Shown piece by piece: positions 1-7,694 of a DNA stretch of 18,475 nt. Within the stretch, counting starts at the first letter, position 1; each line of letters opens with the position of its first letter. The stretch spans positions 1 through 18,475 of the forward strand of contig CAJBVC010000142.1 of the NCBI GenBank assembly GCA_903958915.1, in the 5' to 3' direction. Source of the DNA: an uncultured beta proteobacterium. GTDB lineage: Bacteria > Pseudomonadota > Gammaproteobacteria > Burkholderiales > Burkholderiaceae_C. The translations under genes were made by a program, and so were the position numbers. The notes under the pieces were generated by a model. The model ran no database searches, was not told where the DNA came from, and saw only the letters and a list, made by a program, of their open reading frames with translations.

Positions 1-779
1 ACGTTTTTCAGGCGTTCTTCAAACTCGCCACGAAACTTCGCGCCCGCGAGCAAAGCCGCCATGTCCAGGCTCAGTACCCGTTTGCCTTTGAGTGACTCGG
101 GCACGGCGCCGTCCACAATGCGCTGCGCCAGCCCTTCCACGATCGCGGTCTTGCCCACGCCTGGCTCGCCAATCAGCACCGGGTTGTGCTTGGTGCGGCG
201 CTGCAGCACCTGGATGGCGCGGCGGATTTCATCGTCACGGCCTATGACCGGGTCAAGCTTGCCCATGCGTGCCCGCTCGGTGAGGTCGATGCAGTACTTT
301 TTGAGTGACTCGCGTTGGTCTTCGGCATCGGCACTGTCGACCTTTTGGCCGCCACGCACCGCATCGATGGCGGCTTCCAGGCTCTTGCGCGTCATGCCAT
401 TGCTGCGGACGAGATTGCCTACCTCGACCTTGCTGTCGGCGAGGACCAGCAGGAACAGTTCTCCGGCGACAAACTGGTCGCCGCGTTTGATGGATTCTTT
501 CTCTGCCGCCTGAAGCAACACACCCATGTCACGGTCCACCGTGATCTGCTCCTGGCCCTGCACCTGGGGCTGTTTCTTCACGTAGCCTTCAGCCGCCGCA
601 AGCAACTGCGCCACATTGACACCGGCGCGTTGTAACAGTGCTTGGGGGCCGTCGGCTTGCCGCAGCATGGCGACCAGCACATGCGCCGGCGTGATGTAGG
701 CGTGGTCATTGCTCAGAGCCAGTGTCTGCGCCTCGCCCAAAGCTTCCTGAAATTTGGTGGTGAGTTTTTCGATTCGCAT
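1..779 (-). CDS. clpB: ATP-dependent disaggregase chaperone ClpB, N-terminal part (gene runs off the left edge)
   Basis: ClpB is a cytoplasmic Hsp100 AAA+ hexamer that, with DnaK, pulls polypeptides out of aggregates. 259 complete codons are present from an ATG at 779, preceded by an AAGGA ribosome site about 6 bases upstream. Residues 1 to about 145 are the repeated Clp N domain (starting [14 protein letters not shown], with the typical [12 protein letters not shown] stretch). The first AAA+ module follows, with [17 protein letters not shown] near 167-182 and the Walker A box GEPGVGKT at 204-211. The pore-loop segment [12 protein letters not shown] lies at the cut edge. The middle coiled coil and second AAA+ module lie outside the window. 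No frameshift is visible. The gene is divergent from the 891-1478 gene, and a sigma-32 promoter candidate precedes it, as expected for a heat-shock chaperone. Identity is near certain. Confidence 0.97.
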   Translation of the reverse strand, partial: MRIEKLTTKFQEALGEAQTLALSNDHAYITPAHVLVAMLRQADGPQALLQRAGVNVAQLLAAAEGYVKKQPQVQGQEQITVDRDMGVLLQAAEKESIKRGDQFVAGELFLLVLADSKVEVGNLVRSNGMTRKSLEAAIDAVRGGQKVDSADAEDQRESLKKYCIDLTERARMGKLDPVIGRDDEIRRAIQVLQRRTKHNPVLIGEPGVGKTAIVEGLAQRIVDGAVPESLKGKRVLSLDMAALLAGAKFRGEFEERLKN

Positions 780-803
780 AAGAATGTCCTTTGATTGCCT
801 CAG

Positions 804-833
804 ACGTTGGGCACTTTCAGGGCATTTCAAGGG
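804..833 (-). promoter_or_regulatory. Candidate sigma-32 (heat-shock) promoter of clpB
   Basis: Read on the minus strand, CCCTTGAAA (833 to 825) matches the sigma-32 -35 element exactly. After a 14-base spacer from CTTGAA comes GCCCAACGT (812 to 804), a partial match to the CCCCAT-type -10 element. Predicted transcription would start about 20 bases upstream of the clpB ATG. The -35 half is strong and the -10 half imperfect. The position in front of clpB, a classic RpoH target, supports the call. Confidence 0.6.
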
Positions 834-878
834 CGCAGTCCCCAAGCGCATAAGTTCAGCGGCTGGGGTTGGCTTCAA

Positions 879-884
879 TACAAT
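879..884 (+). promoter_or_regulatory. Candidate -10 element of the 891 gene, placed for a leaderless transcript
   Basis: TACAAT (5 of 6 matches to the -10 consensus) ends seven bases before the A of the ATG at 891, so transcription would start at or next to the initiation codon. The -35 region is poor (TTCAGC at 855-860, 18-base spacer). No purine-rich ribosome site lies in front of the ATG, which fits leaderless translation. Confidence 0.35.
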
Positions 885-890
885 GGCGCC

Positions 891-1478
891 ATGGATATCC
901 ACCAGCTTTCCGTTGATTACAGTGAGGAGCAGGACCGCATCTTGATTCGCATCAATACGAGTCAAGCCGAAGAATTGCGGTTTTGGCTAACACGCCGCAT
1001 GACGCACAAATTTTGGCCAACCTTCAACCAGGTGGTGGCCAGCCACACGGTGCGTTTTGGCAAGTTGATGGACACGCCCAATCCACATCCGGGGACGCTG
1101 GACGATTCAGCCCAATCCCTGATGGCCGACTTTCACCGCAACGAGGCGCTCAGGCGTGCCGACTTCAACACCCCCTATAACAGCGACGCCAGCAGTTTGC
1201 CGTTGGGCGAGTCACCTTTGCTGGTGACGGAAGTCAAGCTCACGTCGTTGGGAACCGGGCAATTGCAAATCAAACTCAGCGAGCAACTGGTGGGTAAAGC
1301 CAGTCAGCGGTCCTGCCAATTGGAAGTCCCCACACATCTTGCACACGGCCTGATGCATTTGTTGGAGCAATGTCTGGCCCGCTCCGGCTGGAACGACCTG
1401 GCACCTCGTGAGGCCGCACAGCCTGATGAGCCAGAAGCGGCAGCGATGGAAGAAAAACGCCCGCGATATCTGAACTGA
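891..1478 (+). CDS. Conserved hypothetical protein, 195 residues
   Basis: I do not recognise a named domain. The ORF is open upstream, but the ATG at 891 ([18 protein letters not shown]) is the best start: the preceding in-frame residues look like translated promoter DNA. The protein is soluble, without signal peptide or membrane segment. It has an early beta-rich part ([20 protein letters not shown]), a middle with many His, Asn and Asp residues, and a second beta-rich part near residues 108-135 ([20 protein letters not shown]). A helix with [13 protein letters not shown] follows, then an acidic tail rich in Ala, Glu and Pro. I recall similar uncharacterised proteins beside clpB in other Burkholderiales, but cannot assign a function. 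It is divergent from clpB and converges on moaE with a 20-base gap. Confidence 0.8.
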   Translation: MDIHQLSVDYSEEQDRILIRINTSQAEELRFWLTRRMTHKFWPTFNQVVASHTVRFGKLMDTPNPHPGTLDDSAQSLMADFHRNEALRRADFNTPYNSDASSLPLGESPLLVTEVKLTSLGTGQLQIKLSEQLVGKASQRSCQLEVPTHLAHGLMHLLEQCLARSGWNDLAPREAAQPDEPEAAAMEEKRPRYLN

Positions 1479-1498
1479 CGCAACTGTTTCCCGTGTTG

Positions 1499-1993
1499 TC
1501 AGGCGTTGCGCGCCTGGATGCCCCAACGGACCAGTGCAGCGTCATCGGACACCCGGGCGTCCACCCAATGGGCACCGTCCGCTGTCTGCTCTTTCTTCCA
1601 GAAGGGTGCCTGGGTTTTGAGGTAGTCCATAAGAAACTCGCAGGCCTGAAAGCTCTCGCCGCGGTGGGCTGAACTCACCGCCACCAGCACAATCGGGTCG
1701 CCCGCCTGCAACACGCCCACCCGATGAACGACGCGGGCAGCATAGATGTCGAACCGCGCGTGGGCGGCGTCGATCATTGCTTCGATCGACTGCTCGGTCA
1801 TGCCGGGGTAGTGCTCGAGTTCGAGCGACTGGACCGTGCTGGCTTGCGACTCCGCTGGGATGTTACGGTCACGCACGGTCCCCAGAAAGCTGCAGACCGC
1901 ACCCACCCGAAAGTCTCCTGCGCGCAAGGCAGCGAGTTCAGCCGACACGTCAAATGCGTGCGTTTGAATGGAAACCCGTTGCTGCAAAGTCAT
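1499..1993 (-). CDS. moaE: Molybdopterin synthase catalytic (large) subunit MoaE
   Basis: MoaE, with thiocarboxylated MoaD, adds two sulfurs to cyclic pyranopterin monophosphate to make molybdopterin in the cytoplasm. The 164-residue product is close to the family length of about 150. Family signatures are FLGTVRDRN (36-44), LELEHYPGM (57-65), HRVG (90-93), SSAHRGESFQAC (107-118) and YLKTQAPFWKKE (124-135). Lys126 and Lys133 fit the two conserved active-site lysines. The ATG at 1993 has no close ribosome site: only GAGG about 12 bases upstream. It is the last gene of the alaA-to-moaE block, separated from moaD by 70 bases that hold a repeat-like element. Confidence 0.96.
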   Translation of the reverse strand: MTLQQRVSIQTHAFDVSAELAALRAGDFRVGAVCSFLGTVRDRNIPAESQASTVQSLELEHYPGMTEQSIEAMIDAAHARFDIYAARVVHRVGVLQAGDPIVLVAVSSAHRGESFQACEFLMDYLKTQAPFWKKEQTADGAHWVDARVSDDAALVRWGIQARNA

Positions 1994-2001
1994 ACAGGAA
2001 A

Positions 2002-2052
2002 AAGGCCTCTAGCGATTGACAGGCTTGCGTAAGCAGCTATTGAAAGCATAGC
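2002..2052 (-). repeat. REP-like intergenic element between moaD and moaE
   Basis: Read on the minus strand, the gap contains ATAGCTGCTTACGCAAG followed by CGCTAGAGGCC and a run of T. This layout (AGCTGCTT-CGC ... GCTAGAGGCC) matches a short dispersed intergenic repeat that I recall from several Comamonadaceae genomes. That assignment is from memory, not from a search. Part of it (2027-2052) matches a segment inside moeA (2523-2548) at 21 of 26 bases. It separates two otherwise tightly packed genes and may act as an RNA structure or processing site, which is inference. Confidence 0.5.
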
Positions 2053-2063
2053 GTTTGACATCA

Positions 2064-2315
2064 TTAGCCACCTGTGACCGGGGGGAAGAAGGCCACCTCA
2101 CAATCTTCGCTCAGCGCGGCAGTGTCGTCCACCAGGGTCTGGTTCAGGGCAGCCCTCAGCGAACGACCACCGGCCAACACCCGCGCATAGGCGCCGCCAC
2201 GTGCCACCAATGCGTCTCGCAGTTCCGCCACCGTGCTGGCGTTGCAATCGAACACCTCGCTGCCAGTTTCCAGCGCCTCGCGGACGGAGGCGAAATAGCG
2301 CAATCGAATCTTCAT
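2064..2315 (-). CDS. moaD: Molybdopterin synthase sulfur-carrier (small) subunit MoaD
   Basis: MoaD is a ubiquitin-fold sulfur carrier. Its C-terminal glycine is adenylated by MoeB, converted to a thiocarboxylate, and inserted into the MoaE active site. The 83-residue product has the usual length, starts MKIRLRYFASVREAL and ends in VAFFPPVTGG, the diagnostic Gly-Gly tail. Its ATG at 2315 overlaps the TGA of moeA by four bases (ATGA), indicating translational coupling. No moeB, moaA or moaC homologue lies in this window, so the rest of the pathway must be encoded elsewhere. Confidence 0.96.
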   Translation of the reverse strand: MKIRLRYFASVREALETGSEVFDCNASTVAELRDALVARGGAYARVLAGGRSLRAALNQTLVDDTAALSEDCEVAFFPPVTGG

Positions 2316-3550
2316 GCCAACAACTCCGAGACGGCTACGTAACGCACTGAATCGCCGACTGCGATGGTTTGCCCACCCGGATTGTCGACCAGCCCATCAG
2401 CCCATACCACCGACGTCAGCACGCCCGAACTCTGGTTCGGGAACAAATCCAGGCCGCCGTTGGCATTTCGGCGTACCCGCAAAAATTCCTGGCGTTTATC
2501 TGCTTTAGGCCAGCAGAAATCAGCGCGAGCAGCTACAGAATGCATAGCAACATCCGCAACGCCCTGCAAGCGCAGCAAAAATGGACGCACCAACAGCAAA
2601 AAAGTCACCAGACTGGACACCGGATTACCCGGCAAGCCAATGAAATGGGTCCGATCCACCTGGCCGTAGGCAAAGGGTTTGCCAGGTTTGATGGCGATCT
2701 GCCACAGGTCCAATGCGCCAAGTCTTTGCACAGCGGGCTTGATATGGTCTTCCTCTCCCACCGACACGCCGCCGCTGGTGAGTATCAGATCGTGCTCCTG
2801 CGCCGCGTCACGCAAAGCCGCGACCGTAGCATCGAGTCGATCCGGCACGATCCCGAAATCGGTCACGATGCAGCCCAGGCGCTTAAGGAGTGCGGCCAGA
2901 AAGAACCGGTTGGAGTTGTAAATGGCACCGGGTCGCATGTCCTGTGGCGCCACGGCACCCGGCATGACAAGCTCGTCTCCGGTGGAAAAGAGGGCGACAC
3001 GCGGCCGCTTTGCCACCGTCAGGCTGTTCAAGCCGATACTGGCAGCCAACCCGAGTTCCGCCGGACCGAGCCTTTGTCCGGCTCGAAGCACAAGCTGACC
3101 ACGCGCTACATCCTCACCGGCACGCCGGATATGTTGGCCTGGAACGGGAATAGTCTCGATCCGCACGCCGCCTTCGCAGTCATTGACCAGGCGGCAGTCT
3201 TCCTGCATGACCACTGCGTCGGCTCCAGGGGGAATCGGCGCGCCAGTAAAGATGCGGGCGCAGGTGAAGGGCTCGACCGACTGGCCGCTGCTGCCAGCGG
3301 CAATCCGCTGGGTAACCGAAAACACCGCCCCGCTTTGGGTGACATCGGTGCATCGGACTGCATAACCGTCCATGGCGCTGTTGTCCTGGGGCGGAACGTG
3401 CAATTCGGAAGCCACATCCTGCGCCAGAACACGGCCATCGGCGTCAAGCGTGGCGACCGTTTCCACGCCCAGCCCGGATTCCGCTGCAACCAGCAGCGAC
3501 TCAAGCGCCTGGGGCAAAGGCATCAAAGCGGCACGGACCATGGTGGACAT
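2312..3550 (-). CDS. moeA: Molybdopterin molybdotransferase MoeA
   Basis: MoeA inserts molybdate into adenylylated molybdopterin to complete the molybdenum cofactor. From the ATG at 3550 the product is 412 residues, typical of the family. Motifs include PPQDNSAMDGYA near residue 50, the LTSGGVSVGEEDHIKPAV segment of the MoaB/Mog-like molybdopterin-binding fold, IKPGKPFAYG and GLPGNPVSSLVTF. The C-terminal domain ends LVDNPGGQTIAVGDSVRY. The frame remains open to a TTG at 3586, which would overlap thrC by 23 bases. ATGs at 3550 and 3541 are also possible, none with a clear ribosome site. I prefer 3550, 13 bases after the thrC stop. The stop overlaps the moaD start. A 26-base segment (2523-2548) resembles the moaD-moaE intergenic repeat. 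Confidence 0.95.
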   Translation of the reverse strand: MSTMVRAALMPLPQALESLLVAAESGLGVETVATLDADGRVLAQDVASELHVPPQDNSAMDGYAVRCTDVTQSGAVFSVTQRIAAGSSGQSVEPFTCARIFTGAPIPPGADAVVMQEDCRLVNDCEGGVRIETIPVPGQHIRRAGEDVARGQLVLRAGQRLGPAELGLAASIGLNSLTVAKRPRVALFSTGDELVMPGAVAPQDMRPGAIYNSNRFFLAALLKRLGCIVTDFGIVPDRLDATVAALRDAAQEHDLILTSGGVSVGEEDHIKPAVQRLGALDLWQIAIKPGKPFAYGQVDRTHFIGLPGNPVSSLVTFLLLVRPFLLRLQGVADVAMHSVAARADFCWPKADKRQEFLRVRRNANGGLDLFPNQSSGVLTSVVWADGLVDNPGGQTIAVGDSVRYVAVSELLA

Positions 3551-3563
3551 GGAAAATGGCGGT

Positions 3564-4994
3564 TCAGTAACCGCAATGATCGGCAATCAACCGCTTGACC
3601 GCATCCACATCGGCTTCCATGACGTGAACACGCTTGGGCAAGCCCTCAATCCCCTCAAACTTGGGCGGACGATCCGGCTCACGGCCCAAAGCTTCAACAA
3701 TGGTTTCCGAAAATTTGATGGGCAAGGCCGTCTCCAGTACGATCATGGGTACGCCAGACTCACGGTGGGCCTGCGCGACCTTCAAGGCATCGGCAGTATG
3801 GGTATCGATCATCACCTCATGGCGCTGCCACGTATCGCGAATCGTGGCCAGACGGTCTGCATGCGTGCTCTTGCCGCTCACAAATCCATAGCGGTCTGCA
3901 GCAGCCCCGAAGGCCGTGTCGCCACTGAGGTCAAACTGACCCGCGCTGTTCAGTGCATCTGAGAACAGGGACTTGACGCGAGCACCGTCGCGCCCCAGCA
4001 AATCAAACACGAAACGCTCAAAATTGCTGGCCTTGGAAATATCCATCGAGGGGCTGGAGGTTTCGAACGTGTCGGCCGTTCCACGCACCCGGTACACACC
4101 GGTGCGGAAAAATTCGTCCAGTACGTCGTTTTCGTTGGTCGCCACCACCAGTTTGTGGATCGGCAAACCCATCATGCGGGCGACATGCCCGGCACAGACG
4201 TTGCCAAAATTTCCGCTGGGCACCGCGAAACTCACCTGCTGGCTGTTAGCTTCTGTCGCCTGGATGTAACCCGCAAAGTAGTACACAACCTGTGCAAGCA
4301 AACGCGCCCAGTTGATGGAATTGACGGTACCAATCTTGTACTTGCGTTTGAAGGGCAAATCGTTGCTGACTGCCTTGACGATGTCCTGGCAATCATCAAA
4401 CACGCCTTTGACGGCAATGTTGAAAATATTGGCGTCCATCAGGCTGAACATTTGCGCTTGCTGAAACGGGCTCATGCGTCCGAACGGGCTGGTCATGAAG
4501 ACCCGCACCCCCTGCTTGCCGCGCATGGCGTACGCGGCGGCGCTGCCGGTATCGCCACTGGTGGCACCCAGGATGTTCAGTTCCTCGCCACGTCTGGCCA
4601 ATTCGTACTCGAACAAATTGCCGAGCAACTGCATGGCCATGTCCTTGAAGGCCAAGGTGGGGCCGTTGGACAGGCCCTCCAGCCAGAGCCCCTCTTCGAG
4701 GTGGCGCAACGGAACAATTTCTCCAGTGCCAAATATGGCTGCTGTATAGGTCTTCTCGCACAGCGCACGCAGGTCTGCAGCAGGAATGTCGTCGATGTAC
4801 AACGACAGAATCTCGAAGGCCAGCTCTGCATAACCCTGGCGGTGGTAGACACTGCGCCAGCGGGTCAGGGTGGCATCGTCGACTTGCGGATACGACTCAG
4901 GCAGGTACAAACCCCCGTCGGGTGCCAGACCTTCGAGAAGGATTTCACAAAAGCGCTTGCGATCCGGGTGGCCACGCGTCGACAGGTACCTCAT
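3564..4994 (-). CDS. thrC: Threonine synthase ThrC
   Basis: ThrC is the PLP enzyme that converts O-phosphohomoserine to threonine, the last step of threonine synthesis. The ATG at 4994 (MRYLSTRGHPDRKRF) overlaps the hom stop by four bases (ATGA) and gives 476 residues, the length of the long proteobacterial class. A longer frame to 5090 exists but only translates the hom tail. Features are the N-terminal RYLSTRG segment, the PLP-binding lysine in GPTLAFKDMAMQLL (Lys117), the glycine loop ATSGDTGSAAAYAM and PSGNFGNVCAGH. The coupled start downstream of hom and the pathway order (Hom, then kinase, then ThrC) support the call. A homoserine kinase gene (thrB) is absent between them, as is common in betaproteobacteria. 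Confidence 0.97.
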   Translation of the reverse strand: MRYLSTRGHPDRKRFCEILLEGLAPDGGLYLPESYPQVDDATLTRWRSVYHRQGYAELAFEILSLYIDDIPAADLRALCEKTYTAAIFGTGEIVPLRHLEEGLWLEGLSNGPTLAFKDMAMQLLGNLFEYELARRGEELNILGATSGDTGSAAAYAMRGKQGVRVFMTSPFGRMSPFQQAQMFSLMDANIFNIAVKGVFDDCQDIVKAVSNDLPFKRKYKIGTVNSINWARLLAQVVYYFAGYIQATEANSQQVSFAVPSGNFGNVCAGHVARMMGLPIHKLVVATNENDVLDEFFRTGVYRVRGTADTFETSSPSMDISKASNFERFVFDLLGRDGARVKSLFSDALNSAGQFDLSGDTAFGAAADRYGFVSGKSTHADRLATIRDTWQRHEVMIDTHTADALKVAQAHRESGVPMIVLETALPIKFSETIVEALGREPDRPPKFEGIEGLPKRVHVMEADVDAVKRLIADHCGY

Positions 4995-6349
4995 GCCAAC
5001 TCTTCCTTGCGGATACGGGTAATAGGAGCAAGCACGGTCGATAAAGCCTGCATCTGTGCCATGGCGGCATTCATCCTGGCTTCGACACAATCGTGCGTCA
5101 GGATGATGAGATCGGTCTGATTGGACCCTTCACCACCCACTTCATCGGCTTCACGCTGCAGGACTGCATCGATGCTGATACCTGCCTCGGCCAGAATGCC
5201 TGTCACACGGGCCAGCACGCCCGCTTCATCCGCCACACGCAGGCGAAGGTAATAGCTGGTCACGATTTCACCCATGGTGAGCACCGGCAGCGCACTCATG
5301 GCCTCATCCAAGGTGTGAGGCTGGAACGCCAAATGGGGCACGCGTTGTGCGGCGTCTGCCGTGTGCAGCCGGGCAATGTCCACCAGATCGGCAATGACCG
5401 CACTGGCGGTAGGCTCAGCCCCAGCGCCTTTACCGTAATACAAGGTGGTTCCGACCGCGTCACCTTGCACCACGACTGCATTCATGGCGCCCTCCACGTT
5501 GGCGATCAGGCGTTTGGCGGGAATCAATGCCGGATGCACCCGCAACTCGATGCCTTCACGGGTCTGCGCCTGTGCATCCGCCTGACGGCGCTTGGTGATA
5601 CCGAGCAACTTGATGCGGTAGCCCAGTTGCTCGGCATACTTGATGTCTGCCGCCGACAATTTGGTGATGCCTTCTACATAGGCCTTGTCAAACTGAACCG
5701 GGATGCCAAAGGCGATGGCCGACATGATGGTGGCTTTGTGTGCGGCATCAACGCCCTCAATATCAAAAGTAGGGTCCGCTTCGGCGTAGCCCAGGCGCTG
5801 TGCCTCCTTCAACACCACGCTGAAATCCAGTCCCTTGTCACGCATTTCAGACAGGATGAAATTGGTTGTTCCGTTAATAATGCCGGCGATCCACTGGATA
5901 CGGTTGGCCGTCAATCCTTCGCGCAGCGCCTTGATGATGGGGATGCCACCTGCAACCGCTGCCTCAAACGCCACCATCACCCCTTTGGCAGACGCTGCGG
6001 CAAAAATCTCGGTGCCATGCACTGCCAGCAACGCCTTGTTGGCGGTGACTACATGCTTGCCAGCCGCAATGGCCTCCAGCACCAGCGTTTTGGCAATTCC
6101 ATAACCACCAATCAGCTCGATCACGATGTCGATCTCCGGGTTGGCGATCACAGCGCGCGCATCGGCCACCACCTGTACCCCATCTCCTACGATCGACTTC
6201 GCGCGGGCCACATCGAGATCGGCCACCATCGTAATGGCAATACCCCGACCGGCACGCCGCTGGATTTCTTCCTGATTGCGTTGCAGCACATTAAACGTAC
6301 CCGCACCCACCACCCCAATGCCCAAAAGCCCTACTTGAATCGATTTCAT
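4991..6349 (-). CDS. hom: Homoserine dehydrogenase with C-terminal ACT domain
   Basis: Hom reduces aspartate semialdehyde to homoserine, the branch point to threonine and methionine. The product has 452 residues. The Rossmann fingerprint is near the start (GLLGIGVVGAGT). The family signature AFEAAVAGGIPIIKALREGL is followed by AGIINGTTNFIL and GYAEADPTFDIEGVDAAHK, whose Asp and Lys residues belong to the catalytic site. The last about 90 residues form an ACT domain (YYLRLRVADEAGVLARVTGI), which in this family mediates feedback by threonine. It is a monofunctional enzyme with no aspartokinase fusion. The ATG at 6349 follows the alaA stop by 16 bases, with GAGA about 9 bases upstream as a weak ribosome site. 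Confidence 0.97.
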   Translation of the reverse strand: MKSIQVGLLGIGVVGAGTFNVLQRNQEEIQRRAGRGIAITMVADLDVARAKSIVGDGVQVVADARAVIANPEIDIVIELIGGYGIAKTLVLEAIAAGKHVVTANKALLAVHGTEIFAAASAKGVMVAFEAAVAGGIPIIKALREGLTANRIQWIAGIINGTTNFILSEMRDKGLDFSVVLKEAQRLGYAEADPTFDIEGVDAAHKATIMSAIAFGIPVQFDKAYVEGITKLSAADIKYAEQLGYRIKLLGITKRRQADAQAQTREGIELRVHPALIPAKRLIANVEGAMNAVVVQGDAVGTTLYYGKGAGAEPTASAVIADLVDIARLHTADAAQRVPHLAFQPHTLDEAMSALPVLTMGEIVTSYYLRLRVADEAGVLARVTGILAEAGISIDAVLQREADEVGGEGSNQTDLIILTHDCVEARMNAAMAQMQALSTVLAPITRIRKEELA

Positions 6350-6365
6350 ATTGCAGTCTCGTTAA

Positions 6366-7592
6366 TCAGTTGCTGTGCCGCTTGCGATAGTCATTCAGGA
6401 ATTTGGCAACCCGTGCAATGGCCTCGCGCAAATCGTCTTCGTGTGGCAGAAAGACGATGCGAAAGTGATCGGGCGCGGGCCAATTGAACCCGGTGCCTTG
6501 CACCAGCATGACCCGGGTTTCCTGCAACAGTTCTAGAAAGAATAACTGGTCATCCTTGATCGGATAAATGGCCGGATCCAGACGCGGGAACATATACAGC
6601 GCAGCCGTTGGTTTTACGCAGGTCACGCCAGGAATGGCGGTTATCAGTTCATAGGCCAGATCGCGCTGGCGGCGCAGGCGCCCCCCCTCTCCGACCAATT
6701 CGTTGATGCTTTGATGCCCGCCCAACGCCGTCTGAATCGCCCACTGGCCTGGAACGTTGGAGCACAGCCGCATATTCGAGAGCATGTTGAGCCCTTCGAT
6801 GTAATCGCGGGCAGGCTTTTTGTCGCCCGACACGACCATCCAGCCGGCACGGTAACCACAGGACCGGTAGCTTTTCGACAAGGAGTTGAAGGTCAGCGTC
6901 AGTACGTCGTCGCAAAGGGAAGCAATGGCGGTGTGCTTGGCGCCGTCGTACAAGACCTTGTCGTACACCTCGTCTGCGAATATCACCAACCCGTGTTGGC
7001 GGGCGATCGCCACGATGGAGAGCAAGAGTTCATCTGAGTAAAGCGCCCCGGTGGGATTGTTGGGATTGATGACCACGATGCCCTTGGTTCTGGGGGTTAT
7101 CTTGGCGCGAATATCGTCGAGACGCGGCATCCAGCCATCGTCCTCGTCACACATGTAGTGCACTGGAGTGCCGCCGGACAGGCTCGCCGCAGCGGTCCAC
7201 AGAGGATAATCCGGTGCTGGCAGCAGAATCTCGTCGCCGTCGTCGAGCAAGGCATTGGTGGCCATCACGATCAATTCGCTCGCGCCATTTCCCAGGTAAA
7301 TGTCGTCGAGCGTGACGCCTTTAATGCCCTGCTTCTGGGTTTCGTGCATTACTGCCTTGCGCGCGGCAAATATGCCCTTGCTGTCGGAATATCCGGCCGA
7401 ATTGGGCAAATTGCGAATCATGTCCTGCTGAATTTCTTCAGGTGAATCGAACCCGAACACAGCCAAGTTACCGATGTTGAGCTTGATGATCTTTTGCCCT
7501 TCTTCTTCCATCTGTCGCGCACGGTCCATGATGGGGCCGCGAATGTCGTAACACACAGAAGCCAATTTGGCAGATTTCAGAATAGGTTTCAA
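6366..7592 (-). CDS. alaA: Glutamate-pyruvate (alanine) aminotransferase AlaA, TTG start
   Basis: AlaA (YfbQ) is a class I/II PLP aminotransferase that makes alanine from pyruvate and glutamate. The frame is open to 7742, but the alignable protein begins at KPILKSAKLASVCYDIRGP. This fits a TTG at 7592 with GGAGGG three bases upstream, giving 408 residues against about 405 for E. coli AlaA. Other matching segments are YLGNGASELIVMA, APDYPLWTAA, VVINPNNPTGALYS and IFADEVYDKVLYD. The PLP lysine is in FNSLSKSYRSCGYRAGWM, and WPAPDHFRIVFLP lies near the C-terminus. The usual IGNPAPFGF motif reads IGNLAVFGF here. It heads the alaA-hom-thrC-moe/moa block, so alanine and threonine synthesis probably share regulation. 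Confidence 0.93.
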   Translation of the reverse strand: MKPILKSAKLASVCYDIRGPIMDRARQMEEEGQKIIKLNIGNLAVFGFDSPEEIQQDMIRNLPNSAGYSDSKGIFAARKAVMHETQKQGIKGVTLDDIYLGNGASELIVMATNALLDDGDEILLPAPDYPLWTAAASLSGGTPVHYMCDEDDGWMPRLDDIRAKITPRTKGIVVINPNNPTGALYSDELLLSIVAIARQHGLVIFADEVYDKVLYDGAKHTAIASLCDDVLTLTFNSLSKSYRSCGYRAGWMVVSGDKKPARDYIEGLNMLSNMRLCSNVPGQWAIQTALGGHQSINELVGEGGRLRRQRDLAYELITAIPGVTCVKPTAALYMFPRLDPAIYPIKDDQLFFLELLQETRVMLVQGTGFNWPAPDHFRIVFLPHEDDLREAIARVAKFLNDYRKRHSN

Positions 7593-7606
7593 AGTCCCTC
7601 CAGCAG

Positions 7607-7633
7607 GTGACAGCACACGGCGAAACCTATAAT
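7607..7633 (+). promoter_or_regulatory. Candidate sigma-70 promoter for the Mth938-like gene
   Basis: A perfect TATAAT lies at 7628-7633. GTGACA at 7607-7612 is a 5/6 match to the -35 element, but the spacer is only 15 bases. Transcription would start near 7640, about 55 bases before the ATG at 7695. The -35 half also lies just outside the alaA ribosome site on the other strand, so the 102-base gap must serve both genes. I could not identify a clear minus-strand promoter for alaA. Confidence 0.35.
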
Positions 7634-7694
7634 TTGACCACAGTTCTGCGCACATTTGGTGCACTGCAACACCCATATTCAGCGAGAAAGCAGA

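Noticed and set aside
2369..3598. 409-residue open frame on the + strand opposite moeA
   Set aside because: It is the antisense shadow of moeA. The composition is unlike a folded protein, and moeA has clear family motifs on the other strand.
5093..6487. 464-residue open frame on the + strand opposite hom
   Set aside because: It is antisense to hom and spans the hom-alaA junction. The high His/Arg/Gly composition is typical of a shadow frame.
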